Of a DNA stretch of 51,395 nt, positions 8,371 through 15,230 are shown piece after piece. Where the stretch lies: positions 1 through 51,395 of the forward strand of contig NZ_QJUG01000033.1 in the NCBI RefSeq assembly GCF_003426775.1, written 5' to 3'. This DNA is from Allorhizocola rhizosphaerae. Lineage in GTDB: Bacteria; Actinomycetota; Actinomycetes; Mycobacteriales; Micromonosporaceae. The notes below the pieces were generated by a model. It was not told the origin of the DNA and made no database searches. It was given only the letters and a program-made list of their open reading frames with translations. The translations under genes were made by a program, and so were the position numbers. Position 1 is the stretch's first letter; the number at the start of each line of letters is the position of its first letter.

Positions 8371-9390
8371 ATGGCCCATTTGAAGCGACGGGTATCGATG
8401 GCGGACGTGGCCCGGCTCGCCGGAGTCTCCTCACAAACCGTCTCCCGCGTCGCCAACGGACACCCCAGCGTCGTCGGCAGCACCCGGCAGCAGGTCCTGG
8501 CCGCCATGCGCGAGTTGGGCTACAGACCCAACAGCGCCGCGCGAGCCCTGAAAAGGGGAGCCTTCCGGACCATTGGGGTCATTCTCTTTACCTTGTCCAG
8601 TACCGGCAACAGCCGCACACTTGAGGCGATCGCCGACCATGCGGCGGGCCAGGGATACGCCATCACGCTCATCCCGGTCGCGGTGCCCACGCAAGACGAG
8701 GTGCTCGGGGCATTCACCCGCCTCGGGGAGCTGGCCGTCGACGGGATCATCGTCATCATGGAGGTGCACCTGCTCGACTCCGCGACCGTGACCCTGCCCC
8801 CGCACGTGCAGGTGGTCGTGGTCGACTCGGATGCGGGCGACCGATACAGCGTCGTCGACACCGACCAAACCGACGGCGCCCGCCAGGCGGTCGCGCATCT
8901 GCTCGAACTTGGGCACCGCACGGTCTGGCACGTGACCGGCCCGCAGGAGTCCTTCGCCAGCAACCGGCGCGAGCAGGCGTGGCGGCGCACCCTTGAGGAG
9001 GCCGGGCGGCCCGTGCCACCGCCGCTGCACGGTGACTGGTCCGCCGAGTCCGGCTACCGGGCCGGGCTCGCCCTGGCCGACGAGCCCGACTGCACGGCCG
9101 TGTTCACCGCCAACGACCAGATGGCGCTCGGCGTGTTACGAGCCCTGCACGAGCAGGGCCGGCGCGTGCCCGCGGACACCAGCGTGGTCGGGTTCGACGA
9201 CCTGCCCGAGGCGGGGGCGTTCATCCCTCCACTCACGACAGTGCACCAGGACTTCACGGAGGTCGGGCGCAGGTGCGTGCAGGGCATCCTGCGCCAGATC
9301 GAGGGCGGCGAGCCCGAGCACGGCACGACCCTCGTCCCCACCCGGCTCGTGGTCCGCGAAAGCACCGCGCCCCCACCGCCGCCCGCATAA
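8371..9390 (+). CDS. LacI-family repressor of the beta-galactoside locus
   Basis: A 339-residue regulator. Residues 9-30 (SMADVARLAGVSSQTVSRVA) are the LacI helix-turn-helix, followed by the hinge helix region (YRPNSAARALK). The periplasmic-binding-protein-like sensor domain follows: IGVILF, VVVVDSD, HRTVWHVTGP, FTANDQMALGVLRAL and SVVGFDDLPEAGAFIPPLTT are all standard landmarks. Length is normal and no key part is missing. GGGGAGG precedes the ATG by 10 nt. It diverges from the ABC/GH42 operon, and the operator at 8265-8280 lies between them, so it most likely represses that operon until a galactoside-derived sugar binds. Confidence 0.92.
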   Translation: MAHLKRRVSMADVARLAGVSSQTVSRVANGHPSVVGSTRQQVLAAMRELGYRPNSAARALKRGAFRTIGVILFTLSSTGNSRTLEAIADHAAGQGYAITLIPVAVPTQDEVLGAFTRLGELAVDGIIVIMEVHLLDSATVTLPPHVQVVVVDSDAGDRYSVVDTDQTDGARQAVAHLLELGHRTVWHVTGPQESFASNRREQAWRRTLEEAGRPVPPPLHGDWSAESGYRAGLALADEPDCTAVFTANDQMALGVLRALHEQGRRVPADTSVVGFDDLPEAGAFIPPLTTVHQDFTEVGRRCVQGILRQIEGGEPEHGTTLVPTRLVVRESTAPPPPPA

Positions 9391-9514
9391 CGCGCGGACG
9401 CGGCGTCGGGTTCGTGGACCGGTAGGATGTAGCTCGTGGTGACGCGCATAGCCCCAAGATCGTCGACACTGGGGGATGTGATGATGACTGCGGAAGCTAT
9501 CGCCCCCGACGTGG

Positions 9515-10051
9515 ATGTATGAACTCGTCACCGCCGAGCAGTACGACTCGTGGTCTGAGGAACAGTGCGCCGGCATCGAGATCGTGGATGGGATGATTGT
9601 CGGGAGCCCGAGCCCGTCCAAGCGACACAACCGGATCGCGAAAATGCTCGCGGTGGCCTTGGAAGCGGCGGCCGGCGATGAGTGGAACGCCGACGTCGAC
9701 TTCGACCTCCGACTGCACGATGTGCCTCTGCTCAACCGGCGGCCCGACGTGATCGTCTATCGGGCGGACACCATCGACATCACGCCGACCCGCCCAGAGC
9801 ACGTGCTCCTGGTCGCCGAAGTGGTCTCACCGGGCTGGGAGACGACCGATCGCATCGTCAAACTCGACCAATACGCGAAGGCTGGCATCCAGTTCTACTG
9901 GAGGATCGAGCAAGCACTCACCGGCATGCCCATCGTGTACACCTACGTGCTCGACATGGCCAGCGGAAGGTATCGCGACGCAGAGGTCTTCACCGGCGTG
10001 GTGAGAGCGACAGCGCCATTCCCCGTGACACTAGATCTCACAAAAATCTAG
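9515..10051 (+). CDS. Uma2-family (DUF820) putative nuclease-fold protein, N-terminus possibly frameshifted
   Basis: A 178-residue protein of the Uma2 family, which has a PD-(D/E)XK nuclease-like fold and is widespread, without settled function, in actinobacteria and cyanobacteria. Visible landmarks are EIVDGMIVGSPSPSKRHNRI near the N-terminus, RRPDVIVYR (the Asp of the active-site strand), LLVAEVVSPG (the E-V-x-S-P-G signature) and KLDQYAKAGIQFYWRIE (the catalytic-type Lys is in the preceding strand). The ATG at 9515 has no ribosome-binding site. A better start, ATG 9481/9484 behind GGGGA, opens a different frame (MTAEAIAPDVDV) that stops at 9522, 8 nt past 9515. One base change in length would join the two, so the reading frame may be broken here. 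Confidence 0.75.
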   Translation: MYELVTAEQYDSWSEEQCAGIEIVDGMIVGSPSPSKRHNRIAKMLAVALEAAAGDEWNADVDFDLRLHDVPLLNRRPDVIVYRADTIDITPTRPEHVLLVAEVVSPGWETTDRIVKLDQYAKAGIQFYWRIEQALTGMPIVYTYVLDMASGRYRDAEVFTGVVRATAPFPVTLDLTKI

Positions 10052-10084
10052 CTGGGACACGGATGCGGCAGACGGACCTGATCC

Positions 10085-10420
10085 AGCCACCGTCAAACCG
10101 CTCTACGATCCCCACAATCTCCAGCGCCCGGCTCGGTGGGGCCCGGTGTGGCGCTGCTGCCCGACCCGCGCAAGGTCGAGTGGCTCGGCCGCGAGTTCCT
10201 CCGCGTGCTCGGCCTACTGCCGGTAGTCGTGGGGCCGGGGTGAGTTCGTGGTCGGCCAGTCCGGGGCGAACCTGTTGCGCACCATGCTGATCCAGCTGAT
10301 GGCCGAGGACGTGCCGGTCGCCGATCGCGGCGGCGCGCTGCGCCTCAACCCGCTGCTGCCGCCCGATCGGCTGCGCGCGCTGCACGAGCTTCCGCCAAGC
10401 GCTCCGGGTCGTGCGCGTTG
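10085..10420 (+). pseudogene. remnant of a nucleotidyltransferase-like protein (C-terminal part, frameshifted)
   Basis: Conceptual translation gives ALLPDPRKVEWLGREFLRVL then LLPVVVGPG followed by a TGA. A shift of one base restores EFVVGQSGANLLRTMLIQLM, then AEDVPVADRGGALRLNPLLP and PDRLRALHELPP. I recall this order of motifs from actinobacterial nucleotidyltransferase-domain proteins of unknown substrate, but that is from memory. The catalytic N-terminal domain is absent, and after HELPP the frame loses similarity. It converges on the APH-like gene. It is clearly not intact; its exact family is less certain. Confidence 0.45.
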
Positions 10421-10468
10421 GGTGTGCGTGGGCAGAATGCGGCCAGCCGGCAAGCGTGGCCGCTGGCG

Positions 10469-11245
10469 TCAGGCGCGGCCGGCGGAGGTGAGGCGCAGAA
10501 GGCGTTTGGCTTGCTGGGCAAGCGTTTCGGGCGGGTTGCGGTGGGCCGCGCTGTTGCCGGGCAGCAGCCTGTGCAGCCACAGCGCGGCCATGAGGCAGCG
10601 GGCCCGGCGCAGGCGTTCGCGGTCGAGGTCGAACCGGGTCAGGAACTCCTCCCAGTCAGTTTGGCGCGCCGACAGGTGCTCGGCGAGGTCGGCGAGCTCG
10701 TAGGCCACGTCGGAGGCACCCGCGTCTTCGAAGTCGACGATCCGGATGCGCTCGCCGTCCCACAGGTAGTTGGCGAGGTTGGGGTCGCCGTGCCCGATGA
10801 CGGTCTGCTCGCCGGGGACGTCGGGCAGCGGCGGACCGGAGAGGAACTCGGCCGCCGCGTCGAACGCCTCGCCCGCGACGCCGGGCGGGCGGGTGGCGCC
10901 CGCGAACCATTGGCGGCCAACATCCTGCGCCTCCGCAGCGTGGTATCGCCGCGCAGGCAGGTCGCCCACGGCCGCCGACCACATCGCGCGCAGCGCACGC
11001 TCCAAACCGGACAGTTGGGCGTCAGACAGCGTGCCCGACAGGGGCAGTCCGGGCAGCCGGCTCATGGTCACCACGGGCGGTTGGGCGTCGAGGTCTTGCG
11101 CGAGCGGAGCTGGTACCAGATCGGGCAGATGGTTATGCAAACGGGTAAGCACTGTCCACTCGCGACGGTGCTCGCCCCGCTCCCATGACAAATAGCGCTT
11201 GGCCAGCTCTCCGCTCGTCACGACCATGTCATGCGTCTGCGACAT
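10469..11245 (-). CDS. aminoglycoside phosphotransferase (APH)-like kinase
   Basis: A 258-residue protein with the APH/choline kinase catalytic signatures: the catalytic loop IGHGDPNLANYLWDG (Asp base, Asn metal ligand) and the DFG-equivalent IVDFEDAGASDVAYELADL. The N-terminal lobe is compact (LAKRYLSWERGEHRREWTVL, then VTMSRLPGLPLSG). Such proteins phosphorylate small hydroxylated molecules. Substrate cannot be inferred, and a resistance role should not be assumed. An ATG at 11245 is used; an in-frame ATG at 11227 is also possible, and neither has a strong ribosome-binding site. The gene stands alone next to decayed genes. Confidence 0.75.
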   Translation of the reverse strand: MSQTHDMVVTSGELAKRYLSWERGEHRREWTVLTRLHNHLPDLVPAPLAQDLDAQPPVVTMSRLPGLPLSGTLSDAQLSGLERALRAMWSAAVGDLPARRYHAAEAQDVGRQWFAGATRPPGVAGEAFDAAAEFLSGPPLPDVPGEQTVIGHGDPNLANYLWDGERIRIVDFEDAGASDVAYELADLAEHLSARQTDWEEFLTRFDLDRERLRRARCLMAALWLHRLLPGNSAAHRNPPETLAQQAKRLLRLTSAGRA

Positions 11246-11254
11246 CCGCCAAAT

Positions 11255-11546
11255 CTAGCCGAGCCCGTGCCTTGCGGCTGCCCCGCGCGTCACCCGAAAG
11301 GCTGTCAGAAAACCTACGCGCGGCAGCGCCGCGATGGCCGACGCAAGGTCGCCAGTGACAACGCGGACGCGGTCGGCACGCCCCCACAGGAACATCGCCA
11401 GTCCAAAACGGGATGGCCGCGAGAGCGCGCACGATCGGCCTGCCCTCGGTGCACCGGCTGGCCCGACCGCGCCCGCATGCCGTGCCGCACGAGGTTGACC
11501 GCCTCGCGCACAGCAACCACCGGTAACGCCGCTCCAAACGGGTCAT
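11255..11546 (-). pseudogene. decayed paralogue of the adjacent permease-prefix membrane protein
   Basis: The start MTRLERRYRWLL mirrors MSSLERRYRRLLLCYPR of the upstream gene and overlaps its stop as ATGA, showing former translational coupling. A jump and frame change then gives AREAVNLVRHGMRAR (compare REAVDLVCQGMRAR), then RCTEGRPIVRALAAIPF (compare RRTEGRRAVQNLAAIPY), then after another shift GLAMFLW (compare ALAMLVW). The whole central part is missing and at least two frameshifts are present. Confidence 0.7.
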
Positions 11547-12625
11547 GCGAGCGCACCTTGCCGGGACGGACGCGCACCCCACCGCGGCAGCGCGGCCAGC
11601 GCCAGAGCGAACAGCGCGCACACGGAGCCGAAGTGGAAGAACAACAGGCTGTCGGGCAGGCCGAGCCACTCCCAGGCCGGATCCCAGCCCGGCCGAGGCC
11701 GCTTGATGTGCCAGGTGATTTTTTCCGACAACCCGGATGCCGCGATCGCGAGCCACACGAGCATCGCGAGCGCGTAGGGTATGGCCGCCAGGTTCTGCAC
11801 CGCCCGCCTGCCCTCCGTGCGGCGGCTGGCCCAGCCGAACATCATCCACCCGAAGGCGAAGCCGAGCAGCCCGATGCCTATACCGGCCGGGTAGACGGTC
11901 CACGGCGTCGCCCGCGTGAGGTGGATGCTCAGATAACCGGAGCCCGGTTGGGGAGAGTTGAGTTCCAGCGTGAGGATCGAATCCTCACGGGTGGCCGACA
12001 TTTTGAAGCGGTTGGGCGGGCTGGGCTGAGGACAGATGGCGCACCCGTCGACGTCGAGGGACATGACCGGGTGCAGGTCCCATCCGGCGGCGCGCAGCCG
12101 TTCCTGCGCGGTCCGCAGTGTCTGCTGGTGCTCGACCGGAGGATTGCCTCCCGCGAAGCCGACGGCCGCGGAAGTCTGGTGGAGATCGGAGTCGAGGCCC
12201 AGCAGGTATCCGAAGTCCGTCCAGGTCAGCTCCCGTCCCATCACGGAGAACAGGCCCTGGTCCAACTGGATGCCGTTGATCTGGTGGCCGGGAACGGCGT
12301 TGGCGAACAGGGCTCGGGCCTCCGCCTCGGACGGCAGCGGCCGCGCGGTTTCCCAGCCGACGCGGCTGCCGATGGCGCCGGCGAAGAGTCCGCAAAGGAC
12401 AGCCGTCAGGCCCGCCCACACCGCAACGCTGCGACTTGCCGGGCGGCCCAACCGCGCCCGCATGCCTTGGCACACGAGATCGACGGCCTCGCGCAAGGTC
12501 GGCCGGGTGCGCCCGGTCGGGGCGAGCTCCAGCAGGGTACCCACGATCTCATCGGCACGGGCACGCCGGTAGGCCCGCGGATAGCACAGCAGCAACCGCC
12601 GGTACCGCCGCTCCAAAGAAGACAC
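11543..12625 (-). CDS. PadR-linked membrane protein with permease-prefix-like N-terminus
   Basis: A 360-residue protein. Residues 1-60 (SLERRYRRLLLCYPRAYRRA, then REAVDLVCQGMRARLG) match the short cytoplasmic prefix found in actinobacterial membrane proteins encoded next to PadR regulators. A hydrophobic segment follows (VWAGLTAVLCGLFAGAIGS), then an outer domain of about 150 residues with two close Cys (DGCAICPQP), and three C-terminal hydrophobic segments. It starts 11 nt after the PadR gene on the same strand, so the two form an operon. No transport or enzymatic motif is recognisable. A decayed second copy follows directly. Confidence 0.7.
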   Translation of the reverse strand: MSSLERRYRRLLLCYPRAYRRARADEIVGTLLELAPTGRTRPTLREAVDLVCQGMRARLGRPASRSVAVWAGLTAVLCGLFAGAIGSRVGWETARPLPSEAEARALFANAVPGHQINGIQLDQGLFSVMGRELTWTDFGYLLGLDSDLHQTSAAVGFAGGNPPVEHQQTLRTAQERLRAAGWDLHPVMSLDVDGCAICPQPSPPNRFKMSATREDSILTLELNSPQPGSGYLSIHLTRATPWTVYPAGIGIGLLGFAFGWMMFGWASRRTEGRRAVQNLAAIPYALAMLVWLAIAASGLSEKITWHIKRPRPGWDPAWEWLGLPDSLLFFHFGSVCALFALALAALPRWGARPSRQGALA

Positions 12626-12636
12626 TCGGACCTCGC

Positions 12637-12966
12637 TTAGGTCAGTCGGGGTTTGAGCGCGCGCAGGCGGGCCTCGGCGGCACCGGCGAGCTGGCGCAGC
12701 CGCGCCGTCTCGGCCTGCAGCACGCGCAGCCCGTTGCCGGTCAGGCTGTAGTAGCGGCGCATGCGGCCGTCGATGACGTCGTCGCGCACATGCTCGACCA
12801 GACCCTGGGCCACCAGCCGGTCGAGCGCCGCGTAGAGCGTGCCCGGCAGGAGTTTGACCCGGCCGTCGGAGAGCTCGGCGACGTCGCGGATGATCCCGTA
12901 GCCGTGCTTGGGCCCGTCGGTGAGCGCGGTCAGCACGAGAAACGTCGGCTCGCGCATCTCAGTCAC
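12637..12966 (-). CDS. PadR-family transcriptional regulator
   Basis: A 109-residue PadR protein of the short class. The winged helix is complete: FLVLTALTDGPKHGYGIIRD, then KLLPGTLYAALDRLVAQGLV and RRYYSLTGNGLRVL, followed by a C-terminal dimerisation helix. The start MTEMREPTFLVLTAL is the family norm. It forms an operon with the downstream membrane protein. A near-palindrome 10 bp upstream of its start is a good candidate for autorepression. The ligand is unknown. Confidence 0.88.
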   Translation of the reverse strand: MTEMREPTFLVLTALTDGPKHGYGIIRDVAELSDGRVKLLPGTLYAALDRLVAQGLVEHVRDDVIDGRMRRYYSLTGNGLRVLQAETARLRQLAGAAEARLRALKPRLT

Positions 12967-12975
12967 GCGACCAAC

Positions 12976-12996
12976 ATATATTGCCGATCAATCTAT
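12976..12996. promoter_or_regulatory. candidate PadR operator
   Basis: ATATATTG-CCGAT-CAATCTAT is a 21-bp element whose 8-nt arms match at seven positions. It is the most A/T-rich stretch of this intergenic region and lies 10 bp before the padR start, overlapping a minus-strand TATATG that could be the -10 box. PadR proteins bind such AT-rich inverted repeats. Confidence 0.6.
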
Positions 12997-13064
12997 CCGC
13001 AAGCAGTCCACGAGCGCCGGTAAAATCCCGTGGAGCGTAACCGGTTTTCTGGTACACAGGACAG

Positions 13065-13985
13065 ATGCCTGACGTATCGCTGCGCGTGGCCACGATCGAT
13101 GACATGCCCGGCGTTTCTCGCATCCTGCGCACGCTCTTCCCCGCCTGGGTCATGAGCGACGACGCATGGCGGCACAACTTCCGCACCTTCCCCGCGCGGG
13201 CGCGGCGGCGCATCGTCGTGGCCGAGGCCGGGGGCGAGATCGTCGGTTTCGCCTCCGCGTTCCTCGACTTCGAGGCCACGCAGGAGAGCACGGGGCGGAT
13301 GCGCCTGATGGTCCTGCCCGAGTCCCGCCGCCAGGGCATCGGCAGCGCGCTCTACGACGACGCGCTCGCCCACGAGGCCGAGATCGGCGCGCGGTCGGTG
13401 TATCTCTGGGCGCCCGATGACGACGACGCACACCGCTTCGCCGTCAAGCGGGGCTGGGAGCAGCGCCGTACCATGCGCTATTCGATGGCCGACCTCACGG
13501 ACACGAGCCTGCTGCCGCCCATGCCCGACACGCCAAAGGGCGTGCGCCTGGTCGACCTGGACGAGGCCGGGCCGCGCGCGGTGTTCGAGTTCGACCGGAT
13601 CGTCTCGCAGGACGAGCCCACCGACGTGCCCGGCGAGATGCACTCCTACGACGAGTGGATGGCGATGCACTGGCTCAGCCCTGACCACCGGCCCGACCTC
13701 GGTGTGGTCGCGATGTCCGGCGGGAAGGTCATCGCGGGCACGATCGTGGACGTCGACGAGCCCTACAGGCGCAGCGTGTCGGGCTTCACCGGGGTGGTGC
13801 GGGAGCATCGCGGGCGGGGGCTTGCCAAGCTCGTGAAGTCGGCCTCGCTGCGCAAGGTGGCCGCGGCCGGCATCACCCATGCGTACACGTCCAACGACGA
13901 GGAAAACGCGCCCATGATCGCCGTGAACGCCTGGCTTGGGTACCGCTTCATGACAAACCAGCGGCAATATCGCAAGATTCTTTAG
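13065..13985 (+). CDS. double-domain GNAT N-acetyltransferase
   Basis: A 306-residue protein with two GNAT folds in tandem. In the first, LMVLPESRRQGIGSALYDDA (about residues 84-103) is the acetyl-CoA pyrophosphate loop R/Q-x-x-G-x-G. The second carries GVVREHRGRGLAKLVKSASL near residue 245, followed by HAYTSNDEENAPMIAVNAWL, then GYRF. This tandem form resembles mycothiol synthase-like acetyltransferases, but it lacks enough to call MshD. The acceptor is unknown. It diverges from the PadR operon with 98 bp between starts. Confidence 0.82.
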   Translation: MPDVSLRVATIDDMPGVSRILRTLFPAWVMSDDAWRHNFRTFPARARRRIVVAEAGGEIVGFASAFLDFEATQESTGRMRLMVLPESRRQGIGSALYDDALAHEAEIGARSVYLWAPDDDDAHRFAVKRGWEQRRTMRYSMADLTDTSLLPPMPDTPKGVRLVDLDEAGPRAVFEFDRIVSQDEPTDVPGEMHSYDEWMAMHWLSPDHRPDLGVVAMSGGKVIAGTIVDVDEPYRRSVSGFTGVVREHRGRGLAKLVKSASLRKVAAAGITHAYTSNDEENAPMIAVNAWLGYRFMTNQRQYRKIL

Positions 13986-14054
13986 CGTGTTGTCGAAAAG
14001 GCGCTCCCCGCTTTCGTCACCAGCATAAGCGGAAGAGTTCTTAAGGAGCCTGTC

Positions 14055-14411
14055 ATGAAGTACGTGATGCTGATCTGCGACCCGGCCGAGCGCGCCGATC
14101 TGAGCGAGCAGGAGGAGAAGCGGGTCTACGACGAGATCTACGCGCACATCGAGAAGTGGGAGAAGCGCGGCCGCTACGTGCCTGGCGGGCACGAGTTGCA
14201 GGGCCCGAGCACGGCCCGCACCATCCGCACCGACGGCTCGGGCGGCACGGTCGTCACCGACGGGCCGTACACCGAGATCAAGGAGCTGGTCGGCGGGTTC
14301 ATGGTGATCGAGGCGGACAGCATCGACGAGGCACTGGAGACCGCGTCGGAGTGGCCCGGCCTCCGCTTCGGCGCCGCCGTCGAGATACGCCCGATCGTCG
14401 TGCATGGCTGA
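14055..14411 (+). CDS. YCII/DGPF-domain protein
   Basis: A 118-residue protein with the YCII-related (DGPF) fold: MKYVMLICDP at the start, the central VVTDGPYTEIKELVGGFMVI signature and a C-terminal EIRPI strand. AAGGAG precedes the ATG. Members are often encoded beside ECF sigma factors in actinobacteria; none is adjacent here. Function is unsettled (a dimeric ferredoxin-like fold with a conserved His-Asp pair in relatives). Confidence 0.85.
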   Translation: MKYVMLICDPAERADLSEQEEKRVYDEIYAHIEKWEKRGRYVPGGHELQGPSTARTIRTDGSGGTVVTDGPYTEIKELVGGFMVIEADSIDEALETASEWPGLRFGAAVEIRPIVVHG

Positions 14412-14508
14412 GGCAGACTGTCAGTCGCGCTGACCATGACGTCAGTGTCACGACGCGCCGTCGACCATGGACGTAAGTTCATGATCGACGGGTAAGGAGG
14501 GTGAGTGG

Positions 14509-14991
14509 GTGCGGCGGCGGGTCATTTGGGATGCGGCCATTGATGTTTTGGGTACCGACGGCATCCGCCAGCCGACCCATCGAGCCGCGGACGCACGGGC
14601 CGTGCTGCAGCGCGAGCTCGGCAAGCTCGTCGCCGAAGGGCAGGCCCGGATGGCCACGTGGGCGGTGCCCGTGATCGCCGCGCTCGGTTCGGCCGACCCG
14701 CCGCGCGACCTGCGCCTGATCCTGTCGTTCATCGACGGGCTGATCGGCAACCGGCTCGCCGACCCGCGCCACGACTTCGACCCCGCGGGCGCGATCGCGA
14801 CACTCCTAGCCGGGATGTTCACGCCCACCGATGCGGGCTACAGCTCCAGCCAGCCGCGTCCGATGTCCCAGCGGCGACCGTCCAACCGCGAACCGGGCAT
14901 CACGAAGCGCTCGAAGGAGTCGCTCTCCTGGGTGTCGACGATGGCGAACCGCCGCTGGAACCGCACGATGTTGGACTCCGCGGGCAGGTGA
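14509..14991 (+). pseudogene. TetR-family regulator with deleted HTH/core segment
   Basis: An AAGGAGG 8 nt before the GTG supports a genuine former start. RRRVIWDAAIDVLGTDGIRQ is the first helices of a TetR DNA-binding domain, but after THRAADARA it jumps to VLQRELGKLVAEGQARM from the ligand-binding domain. The recognition helix and about 60-80 residues are missing. LRLILSFIDGLIGNRLADPR matches the C-terminal helices of a TetR protein. After GMFTP the frame continues only as antisense of the next gene, so the natural end is lost too. Confidence 0.65.
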
Positions 14992-15164
14992 TCGGCCAGC
15001 GCCGGGTCGAGCAACCATGACATGCAGACCGCCACCTCATAGGGCTCGTCCGGAAAGTGGCGCGGGAAGAACTCGGCCGCCCGCGCGAACGCGACGTCGC
15101 ACGCGGCTGGAGGCAGCGGTCCGCAGCACTCCGGGATGTGCACCCCACCATACCGAATGATCAA
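14838..15164 (-). pseudogene. C-terminal fragment of an acyltransferase-domain protein
   Basis: The 108-residue frame begins abruptly with the last domain of GNAT-like acyltransferase proteins (about 300 residues in full): VHIPECCGPLPPAACDVAFA, then HFPDEPYEVAVCMSWLLDPA and LPAESNIVRFQRRF. The family tail RRWDIGRGWLEL is present, but the segment between ERFVMPGS and RRWD is contracted. No N-terminal domain is found upstream. It overlaps the decayed TetR frame tail to tail. Confidence 0.6.
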
Positions 15165-15230
15165 GGAAATTGTTTTTCGTTAACCTAACGGCTCTTGAAA
15201 ATCTTCACCGTGTTCGGTTGACTGCCGGGC

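Noticed and set aside
10038-10580. A 180-codon minus-strand frame opposite the nucleotidyltransferase remnant
   Set aside because: No domain is visible, and it overlaps the end of both the Uma2 and APH-like genes; the plus-strand remnant has recognisable protein motifs.
10469-11245. Aminoglycoside-resistance gene
   Set aside because: Only the general APH fold motifs are present; no feature links it to a specific antibiotic kinase, so a resistance call is not supported.
12993-14405. A 470-codon open frame on the minus strand opposite the GNAT and YCII genes
   Set aside because: Its translation is Arg/His/Ala-rich without any domain, and the plus-strand frames carry clear GNAT and DGPF motifs. 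Long antisense frames are expected at this G+C content.
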